Shown: positions 7,339-16,455, counted from the stretch's first letter. The stretch is DNA of 64,000 nt from Paenibacillus alba (GCF_013204855.1 NZ_JABMKZ010000014.1:1-64000), one strand, 5' to 3'. Numbers and translations: made by a program. The notes: generated by a model from the letters alone, not told the origin.

Positions 7339-8700
7339 TTATTTCTTTTGTTTCGCTACAACGTCTGTAACACGTTTAACCCACTCTTCAGGTTTAATCG
7401 TTCCGATTGTCAAAGCCACTGTCGCATCTTGCATAGCTTTGTCTACGTCAGCCGCGAAGGACACGGTAGGAACAACAACGGTATCAGGGGAAGACAAGAA
7501 TTTCGCCGCATCTTTTACAAAGTTAGGAGCTTTGGAAGAACTGATGTCACCTTTGATGTTGGAAGGCGCACCGCTAAGCTCTGCCCACTGGGAAGCTTGT
7601 GTTTTGGAGAATACGAACTGCATGAACGCTTTCGCTGCGTCTTTGTTTTTCGCTTTTTTGGCAATAGCGAATGTCGAAGTTGACGTATTAGCTACCACTT
7701 TTCCACCTTTGTCTTGCGTGATGGATGGGATGAATCCGAAGTCGAAGCTAGCTGGAACGTCTTTCGCCATTTCGTTTGGCAGCCATAGACCGTTCGGGAT
7801 GAAGGCATCTTTGTGTTGAAGAAATAAGGATTGGGAATCCGTGTGATTGATTTGTACGGATGCTTTATCGATGAATCCTTTGTCACGAAGTTGAACGATT
7901 TTGTCCAAACCTTTCAAGATTGCCGGGCTTTTCCAAGCATCTAGATTGTTCGCAGCCATATCTTGCAGCAATTTGTAGTCGTTGTTGTTCGCAGATACAA
8001 TCGCTGGAAACAAGACAGAACCATTGATGTAGTACGGGTATTTACCTGTATGAATGAAAGGATTAATGCCAGCTGCTTTAATCGTATCGCTGACTTTCAA
8101 GAAATCTTCGAAATCTTTAGGCTCAGCCCAACCTTTGTCTTTGAACAAAGCTTTGTCATAGAAGATACCCCATGAACTCATAACGAATGGGATGTTGTAG
8201 ATTTTGCCATCGTATTGCGGCGGTTGCTGCGCAAGCAGATCAAGAATTTTATCGCCGTCAACGTTTTTCGCATCTTTCAGCCAATCTGTCAAATCTTCAA
8301 GCTGACCGTCTGTCACCATTTGGCGATCGAACAACTCAGGTCCATCAATATATACGAAATCAGGTGGGTTACCAGCGATCCAACGGGGTTTCATTTGTTC
8401 GTTGATTTTGGGTCCCGCACTTTCTTTAATTTTCAAATCAGGATTTGCTGCTTGGAAATCAGCAATTACTTTTTTCCACCATTTGTCGCCATAACCGCCA
8501 ACAAAGTACTGGATTTCAAAATCACCGGTTAATTTTTTGGCGCCAGTAGGTGTTGCAGTCGCTGCAGTTGTTGCTGCTGCCGTTGGCGCTGTTGTTGCTG
8601 CCGGTTTTGTTGTTTCTGTTGGTGTTGCTTTACCACAGCCTGCAGCTACAAGTACCATAGATGCAGCCAAGCCCATTGTTGACCATTTCTTCATATTCAT
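7339..8700 (-). CDS. Sugar ABC transporter substrate-binding lipoprotein (family 1)
   Basis: The 453-residue lipoprotein captures a carbohydrate outside the cell and hands it to the two permeases. A signal peptide ends in the lipobox VAAGC (Cys about 22), followed by a Thr/Ala/Pro-rich linker of about 25 residues and a family 1 binding fold (QYFVGGYGDKWWKKVIADFQ, then NPPDFVYIDG). An in-frame ATG at 8811 would add 37 non-signal residues; ATG 8700 is chosen because GGGAGAAG lies just upstream and the signal peptide then starts correctly. It is the first gene of the importer operon and is preceded by a leader with an intrinsic terminator. Confidence 0.92.
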   Translation of the reverse strand: MNMKKWSTMGLAASMVLVAAGCGKATPTETTKPAATTAPTAAATTAATATPTGAKKLTGDFEIQYFVGGYGDKWWKKVIADFQAANPDLKIKESAGPKINEQMKPRWIAGNPPDFVYIDGPELFDRQMVTDGQLEDLTDWLKDAKNVDGDKILDLLAQQPPQYDGKIYNIPFVMSSWGIFYDKALFKDKGWAEPKDFEDFLKVSDTIKAAGINPFIHTGKYPYYINGSVLFPAIVSANNNDYKLLQDMAANNLDAWKSPAILKGLDKIVQLRDKGFIDKASVQINHTDSQSLFLQHKDAFIPNGLWLPNEMAKDVPASFDFGFIPSITQDKGGKVVANTSTSTFAIAKKAKNKDAAKAFMQFVFSKTQASQWAELSGAPSNIKGDISSSKAPNFVKDAAKFLSSPDTVVVPTVSFAADVDKAMQDATVALTIGTIKPEEWVKRVTDVVAKQKK

Positions 8701-8821
8701 GTGTTCATCTTCTCCCTTTTTTAATCTGATTGTTTGATCGTTATTTATGGAGTAGCGTATAACATTGGTTAAACTTGCCTTATGGTTTGAGCTACCAACC
8801 CCTTTCATCATTTAAAAATAT

Positions 8822-8886
8822 GAAAAATAAAAAGGGCATAGTTATAGAAGAAAGTGTTGCTTTCCTTCTAATAACTAATGCCCTTA
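8822..8886 (-). terminator. Strong intrinsic terminator inside the importer operon leader
   Basis: On the minus strand AAGGGCAT (8885-8878) pairs with ATGCCCTT (8839-8832), with further pairing inside (AGTTAT/ATAACT, AGAAG/CTTCT), then a run TTTTTATTTTT. Only leftward transcription would be stopped. It lies about 120 bases before the binding-protein start and downstream of two candidate promoters, so it is placed like an attenuator. Confidence 0.75.
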
Positions 8887-8944
8887 CGGTAACATGTTAT
8901 TAAAACTGACATATTAAATTGTTTTACATTAACTGTGTGATTAA

Positions 8945-8973
8945 ATCTTACAATAAAATGACATGGTCGTCAA
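8945..8973 (-). promoter_or_regulatory. Candidate sigma-A promoter proximal to the importer operon
   Basis: On the minus strand TTGACG (8973-8968) and TAAGAT (8950-8945) are separated by 17 bases. A transcript from here would have a leader of about 240 bases containing the terminator at 8822-8886. Confidence 0.45.
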
Positions 8974-9075
8974 TACACTTTTTTTTTATTTTCTTTAACC
9001 ATTCATATTCTATGAAGCACACTACTTATGCTATGATAGATCATATCTTTTAATCCTAGGAAAAGGGTGATTCTT

Positions 9076-9210
9076 ATGTCCAAACGCAAACCAATTACGG
9101 TGAATCGCAAAGCCAAAGACGAAGTAAACAAGAAAGCAATCATTTGGACCGGATCCATTTTTCTTGTTGTCATCATCGCCATGGCGTTACTGCTCATTTT
9201 GAACAAATGA
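9076..9210 (+). CDS. 44-residue single-pass membrane protein
   Basis: The frame encodes a lysine/arginine-rich start (MSKRKPITVNRKAKDEVNKK) followed by one clear transmembrane helix (IFLVVIIAMALLLIL) and a short NK tail. An AAGGGTGA Shine-Dalgarno sits 7 bases before the ATG, and TATGAT 30-40 bases upstream could be a -10. The basic N terminus should face the cytosol. No named family was recognised. It lies alone in the spacer between the L,D-transpeptidase gene and the sugar importer operon, and is transcribed opposite to a strong leftward promoter at 9246-9274. Confidence 0.7.
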   Translation: MSKRKPITVNRKAKDEVNKKAIIWTGSIFLVVIIAMALLLILNK

Positions 9211-9245
9211 CGTAGTCATAAATGATTGAATTCATCATATTTCGA

Positions 9246-9274
9246 ATTGTAATCGCTTTCTGTTTTCTTGTCAA
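9246..9274 (-). promoter_or_regulatory. Near-consensus sigma-A promoter overlapped by a cre site
   Basis: On the minus strand TTGACA (9274-9269), 17 bases, then TACAAT (9251-9246). The spacer and -10 carry AGAAAGCGATTACAA (9261-9247), which fits every fixed position of the CcpA cre consensus WTGNAANCGNWNNCW on the opposite strand. A CcpA-HPr complex bound here would block the polymerase. It points toward the sugar importer operon and across the 44-residue gene. Confidence 0.7.
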
Positions 9275-9307
9275 GAGATTACTTTTAAGCAGTTTAAGAC
9301 TTTCATA

Positions 9308-9342
9308 CAGAAGCCGTCCGCAAACAATCCGGACGGCTTCTG
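9308..9342. terminator. 13-bp GC-rich stem after the L,D-transpeptidase gene
   Basis: CAGAAGCCGTCCG pairs perfectly with CGGACGGCTTCTG around a 9-base loop. Neither side has a good T run, so it may be an mRNA 3'-end stabiliser or a weak terminator of the L,D-transpeptidase gene. Confidence 0.5.
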
Positions 9343-9358
9343 CCTGTTTGCCCTAAAA

Positions 9359-10921
9359 TCAATCCAGCCATTTATACTTCTTGCCTGGATTGTCATCCTT
9401 CGTTTGCAAAGGAAGCGTGAAAGACTGATCCGGTTTGCCTCTACCGGCGCCTGTTCCAGCCCCCCCTCCACCCGGACTGCTGCTTCCCTCCGATTCCGGC
9501 GGCAATATCCCTTTGCCAATCGTTACTTTCGTTTCGTGAGGAACCATGTTATACAACTCTTCAACATCAGCTTGCAGCATACGAACACAGCCATGCGACT
9601 CATCTCCGCCAATACTGGACGGTTTATTCGTTCCGTGGATGGCATACAGCGTATCCGACAAGGTCATTCCACGGCTGCCGAATTCCCCATTGGATCTCCC
9701 ATTCGGATTCCGGACCTTCTCGCTAATAACAAACTCACCTAGCGGTGTCTTTTCGGCTCCTAATCCAACCGGATATTTGCGTATAATAATGTTCCCGCTC
9801 ACAAGCGCCAATTGATGTTTATCCGTATCAATCAAGATGCTGAGCGGTTCACGAAGCGGATCAGCCGATGACTTCGGTTGTATATTGGTGCTCGACGTAG
9901 GTTCTTTGGTCGTTTGTTGAGGTGTGTCCTTTGTATCCGTTGATGGTTTCGCATCCAGTGGTTTCCCAGCCTTCGCACTTTCATTCAATCTATTAACAAC
10001 TTGTGGAAATATTTCTTGCATCTCAGGCGTCAGTCCGGGCAACAAGTTATCCGGGTATGGCTTGGTTAATTGCTCGGGCTTCTCAGGCATAGCCCCGGTT
10101 TTCTTCTGATACGCTTGCACGGCGCTTTGGAGAACGATCGCTTGTTCACGATCTCTCATCCAGGACGTGATAACCGGAGTCAATGCCGTACTATCCGCAA
10201 CCTGACAGGAGCAAATCTGAGACTGATAATACTTAAGCTCAGCTGATTTCCCGCCTTCGGCTTGAGACTCCACGCCGATGAGAGGCTTCACGAATCGATT
10301 CCATTCCCGCCATTTGCCATCAGCACTTGATGGAGCTTCCATAATCACGGACTCCCCCGTACCAGTACCAGCTAAACCAAGCACCTGTTGCAATTTCCTT
10401 CCCCAATCTCCTTCAGAGAGATACAGTTTCACACCATCAGAACTAACGGCCTCAACAGGTACAGAACCTGAATTGGAGGTCTTAGCCGGAGCAGCGTCGC
10501 CGCTTTTACTTGGACCAGCGGAAATATCCTTACCATCCCCTTTGGCCAAATCCATCCCGGCTGGCACGGCTAACAAAAGCAGAAGCACCAAGACAGGCAG
10601 CCATTTCCCTTTCCCGCTCGCTTTGCGCTTAACAGAAGACGCCTCTGCCTCCTTCTGAGACGCCGGAGATGGATAAGAGGGCAGCGGGCCTTCTATCGAT
10701 ATTTTTTGACGCTCAAACGCCTCATAAATCTCCCCAGCTTGTGCAAAACAGTATGCGGCTTTGCCTTCTTTTCCTTGCGCTGCATATTCTCTCCCCAACA
10801 AGTACCAAGCCATTTTATGATCAGGATGTTCCTTAACATATTTTTTGAGATACAGAGGATCTTCGATCGGATTGTGTTGGAAAAATCGTTCCAACTGATC
10901 ATTGCGATTATTCTCTTTCAA
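9359..10921 (-). CDS. Membrane-anchored L,D-transpeptidase with TPR-like N terminus
   Basis: The 520-residue protein has a helical tetratricopeptide-like N terminus (MAWYLLGREYAAQGKEGKA, about 38-57), one membrane helix near 110-125 (LPVLVLLLLLAVPAG), a long Ser/Thr/Pro-rich middle and a YkuD domain at about 355-470. The catalytic motif is HGTNKPSSIGGDESHGCVRM, with the nucleophile Cys near 445. YkuD enzymes make 3-3 crosslinks in peptidoglycan or act on wall stem peptides. The cytosolic TPR part with an external catalytic part is a less common layout. Start is TTG at 10921 with GGAGGT 8 bases upstream. The C terminus is Gly-rich. Confidence 0.9.
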   Translation of the reverse strand: MKENNRNDQLERFFQHNPIEDPLYLKKYVKEHPDHKMAWYLLGREYAAQGKEGKAAYCFAQAGEIYEAFERQKISIEGPLPSYPSPASQKEAEASSVKRKASGKGKWLPVLVLLLLLAVPAGMDLAKGDGKDISAGPSKSGDAAPAKTSNSGSVPVEAVSSDGVKLYLSEGDWGRKLQQVLGLAGTGTGESVIMEAPSSADGKWREWNRFVKPLIGVESQAEGGKSAELKYYQSQICSCQVADSTALTPVITSWMRDREQAIVLQSAVQAYQKKTGAMPEKPEQLTKPYPDNLLPGLTPEMQEIFPQVVNRLNESAKAGKPLDAKPSTDTKDTPQQTTKEPTSSTNIQPKSSADPLREPLSILIDTDKHQLALVSGNIIIRKYPVGLGAEKTPLGEFVISEKVRNPNGRSNGEFGSRGMTLSDTLYAIHGTNKPSSIGGDESHGCVRMLQADVEELYNMVPHETKVTIGKGILPPESEGSSSPGGGGAGTGAGRGKPDQSFTLPLQTKDDNPGKKYKWLD

Positions 10922-10993
10922 GTCAGAAACCTCCTATCGCCGATTTGGGACTCTCTTTGCTTTATCGGCAAATCCGGCCTGGAGATGAAGTTG

Positions 10994-11042
10994 AAAAAAA
11001 AGACGAGCTTCGGCAAGAAAATTCCCCTTGTCTAGCTCGTCT
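10994..11042 (-). terminator. Intrinsic terminator of the cyclase-FecR-NHL operon
   Basis: On the minus strand AGACGAGCT pairs with AGCTCGTCT across a 24-base loop and is followed by eight T residues. It lies just after the stop of the NHL-repeat gene. Confidence 0.8.
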
Positions 11043-11055
11043 ATACATATAGGTA

Positions 11056-12675
11056 TTACTTCACATAGGATTTCGTGCGTAGAATAGCCGTTTGATGCGG
11101 TGCATCCCACTGAACATCCAAGCCAATCTGCTCTGCGAAGAAACGAATCGGCACGTAAGTATGGTCTTGTTTCACATAAGGAGAAGCATCCGTCGCCTGC
11201 TTCACATCCGCTTGCCCCGCCGTTTTGCGAACAACACCTGTTTGTCCAATTGTAAGCTCAACCGTCACATCGCCTTTGGTAAGCTGAACGATGGATTTCC
11301 CATCTTGCTGGATGTATTTCACCTCGTAGCCGAATGTTTCGCTGATGGCTCGTACAGGAACCATCGTACGGCCTTCCTGAATCTCAGGCTGCGCATCGAA
11401 GGTAATCACCTTGGAACCACTCACAACCTTCACTTGCTGATCATTCCCTATGCTTGCAGGCAAATGGTAGGGAGCAATTTTGCGAATTTTGTTATTCGAT
11501 GCGTCAGCGACAACCATATTTCCTTGCGCCGTCACAAAGATATCACTTGGATTATAAAACTCTGCCGCCCGCTCCACACCATCCGCTTCGCCTGTTGTTA
11601 TCGTTCCGGCAATCGTAGTTACCTTCCCGTTTAACAAATACCGAATCGCATGATTCAAGCTGTCAGCAATAAGGAGACCACCTTCCGAGGTATAGGCGAG
11701 TCCTTTCGGGAAATCGAACTTAGCCTTGAGCGCATCGCCATCTGCATAGTCGCCGCCTGCATAAAGCTCATTTTTCCCATACATAGCGCCACCTGTTGTC
11801 GGTGTAGAGCCTGCTACCGTGCTGACCGTACCCGCTTTAAGGTCAATATAACGAATCCGTTGGTTCCCCGTATCACTCACATACAAATTTCCTTTGGCAT
11901 CAAGAACAATACCAGATGGTTCGTTGAACTTCGCAGATGATAAGCTGCCGTCTGCATAGTCTCCTGCGAAAGACGCTTTGCCAGGGCGAATTTCGATCGC
12001 ACGAGTTGTCCCAGCCGTAAGTGTCGAAACAGTGCCATCTACAGTAATTTTACGAATGACATGATTGAGAGAATCTGCGACATAGACGGTCCCATCTTCA
12101 GCAACGGCTACATCTGTCGGATGATTGAAAAAAGCTGCCGCGCCTTTGCCGTCTTTGTTCCCCTGCACACCATTGCCAGCTAAAGTGGTCACTTGCCCAT
12201 TGACATCAATTTTGCGAATGGCATTATTGCCAGAATCCGCGACATAGACATTCCCTTTCGCATCAACCGCAAGTCCGGAAGGTTCATTAAAAAAGGCTTC
12301 TGATGATTTGCCATCCAGCAGTCCCCCTGTTGGAAAACCTTGGATATTCGTTGTGACGACCAATTCAGGACCTGCAAATGTAGTTACATTGCCATCCGAA
12401 ATTTTACGAATTAAATGATTGCGTGTATCTGCGACCAAAATACTGCCGTCTGGAAGTTGTGCAACGCTTCCTGGCGCGCGGAATGCAGCGCTCAGCGCGG
12501 CGCCGTTATGATCTGCGAAATCGCCAATTCCCGCGAATGTCGACACATCCGCCAAGATTTGGCCATTGCTTGCGAGTAAAGCATCAGCAGATAAACCTGC
12601 TGCCATCGCGGATGAGCCACCAAGCAAAGTAGCCGCCACAACGGATGAAACAAATAGATGTTTTAAGGGTTTCAT
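11056..12675 (-). CDS. Secreted NHL-repeat protein with copper amine oxidase-like stalk domain
   Basis: The 539-residue protein has a signal peptide (ending SSAMAA), five or so NHL repeats (about 40-400) and a C-terminal stalk domain (about 420-535). The repeats follow the pattern FNEPSGLAVDAKGNVYVADS, NAIRKID, VTTLAG and should form a beta-propeller. The stalk domain shows GRTMVPVRAISETFGYEV and HTYVPIRFFAEQIGLDVQWD, the motif of the domain named after the copper amine oxidase N terminus and common in Paenibacillus exoproteins. It lacks the oxidase catalytic domain. Last gene of the CHASE2-cyclase operon, 50 bp after the FecR gene. Likely a wall-associated scaffold or sensor; function unproven. 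Confidence 0.85.
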   Translation of the reverse strand: MKPLKHLFVSSVVAATLLGGSSAMAAGLSADALLASNGQILADVSTFAGIGDFADHNGAALSAAFRAPGSVAQLPDGSILVADTRNHLIRKISDGNVTTFAGPELVVTTNIQGFPTGGLLDGKSSEAFFNEPSGLAVDAKGNVYVADSGNNAIRKIDVNGQVTTLAGNGVQGNKDGKGAAAFFNHPTDVAVAEDGTVYVADSLNHVIRKITVDGTVSTLTAGTTRAIEIRPGKASFAGDYADGSLSSAKFNEPSGIVLDAKGNLYVSDTGNQRIRYIDLKAGTVSTVAGSTPTTGGAMYGKNELYAGGDYADGDALKAKFDFPKGLAYTSEGGLLIADSLNHAIRYLLNGKVTTIAGTITTGEADGVERAAEFYNPSDIFVTAQGNMVVADASNNKIRKIAPYHLPASIGNDQQVKVVSGSKVITFDAQPEIQEGRTMVPVRAISETFGYEVKYIQQDGKSIVQLTKGDVTVELTIGQTGVVRKTAGQADVKQATDASPYVKQDHTYVPIRFFAEQIGLDVQWDAPHQTAILRTKSYVK

Positions 12676-12725
12676 TGGTTTCTCCTTTTAACTTTCTTCC
12701 ATATTCACAAAGAATGAACGAGTGC

Positions 12726-14492
12726 TTAAACCCCACCATTTAAGGGAACAGACACTTTATTGATTTCTGGAATAGTTATCTCTTGAACCGTGTTATTGTC
12801 GGTTTTATGAACAATAATAATTTTACCTACGCGTACGTTAACTAAATCGCCCTCACCCTGGAAGGGGATTGTCACTAAATTTTTCAAACCAGACACGGGA
12901 ATGTTCAGGGCACTACCGAAATTCGTAACCGAATAAATGAGCTCTTTTTCTGAGCCGCCTACATACTCACGAACGTTATCAGTACTATTAGCAGAATCGA
13001 AGATAGCTTTCGACGTTAGACCCTTATTAACCGCATAACCGATAGATGGGCTATACAGCAAATGAACCTCAACCGCATATATGGACTTATCACCTGTAAA
13101 ATCACTTAATTTAATACCTAAGTCAAAAGTATTGCTGCCCGTTTTATCAGTCGTTAAGCTTACTTTAGGTATAACTACTGGTTGAGTCGGGGGATTCGGG
13201 TCACTTGGGCCGCCACTTGAATCATTAGGACTATTCCCGTTCCCTGTCGTTGTTTCAGGGGTAGTTTTATTGTCCTCCTTCAATTTATTCGCTGCATCCG
13301 CTTGTGCTTTCGCTTCAGCTGCTTTATTGGCTGCTGCTATTTTCGCCTTTTCTTCTTCTAGCGCTTTAAGCGCGGCAGCCAGTTTCTGTTTAAGAGCTTC
13401 CTGTTTCTTCGCTTCTTCTTGTTTCTTTTTAAGTTGCTCCGCTTTCAGCTTTTCCAGCGCAGCTTGCTTTTGCTTCTCTTTTTCCGCATCCACACCTGCT
13501 GTTTTATCCAGATCTTTGACTTTCGTCAAATCGAGCTTTTTGTTTTGATCCGTAATCTTTTTATTGGCTTCGTCAATCAGTTTGTTCATCGTTTCTTTAT
13601 CGATCTTGTTGCCTGCAATTGCTTGCTTCGCGATATTTCCAATCAAATTATCTAAATTTTGCTTCACTTTATCGAGCTCAGCCTGATCTTTAATCGTTAA
13701 AGAACTGTTATCGATCTTGCCATCGGCAATTTCCTTAGCTTTTTTGGCAATAAACGCTTCGTTTTCTTTATCAATTTCAGCTTTGTTCCTAATTAATTCT
13801 TGAATAACCTCAGGTGAAGCTTCTTTAATAAATTGTTCCACATCAATGAACGCCACTTTTAAAGACAAATCATTCGTTTCATCACGGGAATCCAAAGTAA
13901 TTTGTTGCGTCGGATACAAATAAGTAATCGATGACGATTGCGTTGAATCCGGACTATTCGTCACCGTGGATGCGGAGACCTTCCCTGCACCAACGGCCAT
14001 TTTGATTTCCCCTGTAATCGGATCAACGCCTATGTAAAATTGTGTTCCACGTACCCCCATGACAGCCGTTGGTGTCTCAACTTCAAATTCATCATCTGAC
14101 CCAGCTAAGGATTTGACCTTAACCCACATGGAGCCAGCCCAAACTTTAAGCTTGGATTTCTTGTTCCCGTCTGACGTACTGAGATCAGATACATTAACCT
14201 CTGAATTTGAACCTAGCGTAACATCGGAATCGCCATTGCTTAAATTCAAAGTTACACTGGAACCACTGCCTGTATAGACGGTATCCCCTTGGTTTAAACT
14301 CATGCTCTCATAGGCATCATAGGTTTTGGAACCTCCGCCCTTTTTGATCGTTACATCGCCGGACAAGGAAGCTACAACAGCTACGCGAACCGTTTTGGCA
14401 TCGACGGGCTTGACAAGCAAAGCTGAAATCAAACTAAACACTAAACAAAAACTTAAGAATAAGGCCGAAAATGATTTCTTAGATATTCCCAC
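12726..14492 (-). CDS. Secreted FecR-domain protein with coiled coil
   Basis: The 588-residue protein has a signal peptide (FSALFLSFCLVFSLISALL... cut after VDA), a FecR domain at about 35-180 (GDVTIKKGGG, LNQGDTVYTGSGSSVTL, VETPTAVMGVRGTQFYIGV), a Lys/Glu/Ala-rich coiled coil at about 230-400, a Pro/Ser/Thr linker and a beta-rich C-terminal domain (about 440-588) reminiscent of cohesin-like folds. The start is taken as GTG 14492: GGGGAGGA lies just before it, whereas the in-frame ATG at 14516 precedes that Shine-Dalgarno. It lies 27 bp after the CHASE2-cyclase gene. FecR domains outside iron signalling often accompany CHASE2 proteins; the ligand is unknown. Confidence 0.85.
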   Translation of the reverse strand: MGISKKSFSALFLSFCLVFSLISALLVKPVDAKTVRVAVVASLSGDVTIKKGGGSKTYDAYESMSLNQGDTVYTGSGSSVTLNLSNGDSDVTLGSNSEVNVSDLSTSDGNKKSKLKVWAGSMWVKVKSLAGSDDEFEVETPTAVMGVRGTQFYIGVDPITGEIKMAVGAGKVSASTVTNSPDSTQSSSITYLYPTQQITLDSRDETNDLSLKVAFIDVEQFIKEASPEVIQELIRNKAEIDKENEAFIAKKAKEIADGKIDNSSLTIKDQAELDKVKQNLDNLIGNIAKQAIAGNKIDKETMNKLIDEANKKITDQNKKLDLTKVKDLDKTAGVDAEKEKQKQAALEKLKAEQLKKKQEEAKKQEALKQKLAAALKALEEEKAKIAAANKAAEAKAQADAANKLKEDNKTTPETTTGNGNSPNDSSGGPSDPNPPTQPVVIPKVSLTTDKTGSNTFDLGIKLSDFTGDKSIYAVEVHLLYSPSIGYAVNKGLTSKAIFDSANSTDNVREYVGGSEKELIYSVTNFGSALNIPVSGLKNLVTIPFQGEGDLVNVRVGKIIIVHKTDNNTVQEITIPEINKVSVPLNGGV

Positions 14493-14519
14493 ACAGAATT
14501 CCTCCCCAGTATTCATTCG

Positions 14520-16367
14520 TTACAGATGTCCGATGACTTCATAAACAGCAACCGGTTTTTCTTTCCCTTTTACTTTAATTTCGCCAATGGATTCAATCTC
14601 AAAAAGGTCTTTAACCCTTTCATACGTCTGCTCGCTGATTAAAATCTGCCCTGGCTTCGCATTGGATTCCAGGCGTGCCGACAAGTTGACGGTATCCCCA
14701 ATAGCGGTGTAATCCAGCCTCAAATCCTCAGAACCGATATTTCCGACGACAGCAGGACCACTGTTGATGCCCAGACCAAACTTCACGCCGATCCCATATT
14801 TCGCGATCAATTTCTGTTCCAGAACATTCGCTTGCGATTTCATTTCAATCGCGGCGCGAACGGCCATTTCCGGATGATTCTCATATTCAATTGGAGCGCC
14901 GAACATCGCCATAACGCCATCACCGATGAATTTATCCAATGTTCCATTGAATTTAAAAATCGCTTTCGTACACACATCCAGATATTCATTCAAAACCTGA
15001 ATCACTTGCTCGGGCTCCAGCTTTTCTGACATTGGCGTAAACCCGCGAATATCTACGAAAATAAGGGAGATATCCTTGCGGCTTCCGCCAAGCTTTACAT
15101 CTTCACCGGACTGGAGCAGCTCATCAACAACGGTTTTGGATACAAATCTGCCGAAAATGCCTGTTACACGATTGCGCTCTTTGCGTTCGTCCAAATAGTG
15201 GCTTACCAACGACCAAATGTAGATGGTTACCAGTGCAAACTGCGGATAAACGAGCGGAAGGAAGATCGATCCGGCCGTATAGCAAAGCAGCCACACCCCG
15301 CCATAAAGCACTAGCATCCCTAAGAAAATAAAGAGGGCAGTTTTGCCTTTGAATCTCTCGAATAAGAAAATCGCTAGTAGAGAGATAAGCAAAATGATGC
15401 CAACACCAAGAGGCTTGCTTGCATCCTTATAAAATTTGCTTTCCAGTATAGTTTGGATCATATTCGCATGAATTTCGATACCGAACATCTTGACTGAGCT
15501 AATCGGCGTTGGGTATTCATCCTGCATCGCGGTGACGAAGGGACCAACCAATACGATACTGCCTTGCAGCGGCAGCGGTTTCTTGCTATTCATCACGTCA
15601 ACGAACGAAAGCAGCTCGTAACCTGTTGTTGCATCCACTTTTTGTCTCGGCAATGTGAAGAATTCTGTTGTCACTTGATTTTTCTCATTGGTCGGCAGCA
15701 CGATATCGCCGCTTTTCCATTGTCCTGTCGCGGCATCTCGTTTCACTTTGTTCTTGTCGTCAAGAACGAGATTCGCAAGCGCAACACTAAAGGCAGGTAT
15801 GTAGGCACCATTCTCGTCAGGCAATCCAACAGGCAGTTTACGGGCCTTTCCGTCCTTATCCACAAACACATTAATATGTGCCATTTGTTGCCTATTGGTT
15901 GTTAACGATGGCGTGGGGTAGTCAACTTTCTCAGGAATGAGATCGCCTGCTTGCTGTTGCTTGGAGGGATAGTTAATTTGAACGGGCATGATGACATTGT
16001 AGTATTTGGCCAAAACATCAGCTAAAGCCTTATCATCGGCGGGGTTTTTCGAAGGTTCAGCCAAAACAACGTCTATGCCGATAGCGGCAGCGCCGGATTC
16101 CTCCAGCTTCTCGATCAATTGCGCGTAGGTTGTTCGATCCCAAGGAAACTTTCCAATTGCTTTTAATGATTTTTCATCAATTTTCACAATTTTGATACGG
16201 TCCTCAGGCTGGCGTTCGTCAATTGATTTCGCTTTACGCAAACTATCTTGAAGCGGACCTTCGACAAAATAAAATAAACCACTCGAGTTTACGGTGTAGA
16301 AATATGTCGACAACAGCATTAAAACTAGTCCTGCTGCCAAAGTCTGAATCCACTTCTTCTTACCCAT
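14520..16367 (-). CDS. CHASE2-domain class III adenylate/guanylate cyclase
   Basis: The 615-residue sensor has an N-terminal membrane helix, an extracellular CHASE2 domain (about 40-320), three membrane helices (about 325-400) and a cytosolic class III cyclase domain (about 432-615). Metal aspartates are in FVDIRGF (D439) and FIGDGVMAMFG (D483). The lysine of LDKFIGD and the NLSAR asparagine and arginine are present, so the enzyme looks active; cAMP is the likely product but cGMP is not excluded. The start at 16367 has GGGAGG and lies 22 bases after a clear promoter, which excludes the longer frame to 16502. First gene of the FecR/NHL operon. Confidence 0.92.
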   Translation of the reverse strand: MGKKKWIQTLAAGLVLMLLSTYFYTVNSSGLFYFVEGPLQDSLRKAKSIDERQPEDRIKIVKIDEKSLKAIGKFPWDRTTYAQLIEKLEESGAAAIGIDVVLAEPSKNPADDKALADVLAKYYNVIMPVQINYPSKQQQAGDLIPEKVDYPTPSLTTNRQQMAHINVFVDKDGKARKLPVGLPDENGAYIPAFSVALANLVLDDKNKVKRDAATGQWKSGDIVLPTNEKNQVTTEFFTLPRQKVDATTGYELLSFVDVMNSKKPLPLQGSIVLVGPFVTAMQDEYPTPISSVKMFGIEIHANMIQTILESKFYKDASKPLGVGIILLISLLAIFLFERFKGKTALFIFLGMLVLYGGVWLLCYTAGSIFLPLVYPQFALVTIYIWSLVSHYLDERKERNRVTGIFGRFVSKTVVDELLQSGEDVKLGGSRKDISLIFVDIRGFTPMSEKLEPEQVIQVLNEYLDVCTKAIFKFNGTLDKFIGDGVMAMFGAPIEYENHPEMAVRAAIEMKSQANVLEQKLIAKYGIGVKFGLGINSGPAVVGNIGSEDLRLDYTAIGDTVNLSARLESNAKPGQILISEQTYERVKDLFEIESIGEIKVKGKEKPVAVYEVIGHL

Positions 16368-16395
16368 AAGATCCTCCCTTATGATTTCTAGTTTC

Positions 16396-16424
16396 ATTGT
16401 AAGATGAGCGGTAGGAAATGGCAA
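16396..16424 (-). promoter_or_regulatory. Sigma-A promoter of the CHASE2-cyclase operon
   Basis: On the minus strand TTGCCA (16424-16419), 17 bases, TACAAT (16401-16396). Transcription would begin near 16389, about 22 bases before the ATG, and this supports the downstream start codon. Confidence 0.65.
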
Positions 16425-16455
16425 TGAATTGTTACAAATTAATCCGAAATACAAC

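Noticed and set aside
11092..11634. A 180-codon plus-strand open frame
   Set aside because: It is antisense to the stalk domain and last NHL repeats of the minus-strand gene at 11056-12675; its composition is that of a shadow frame.
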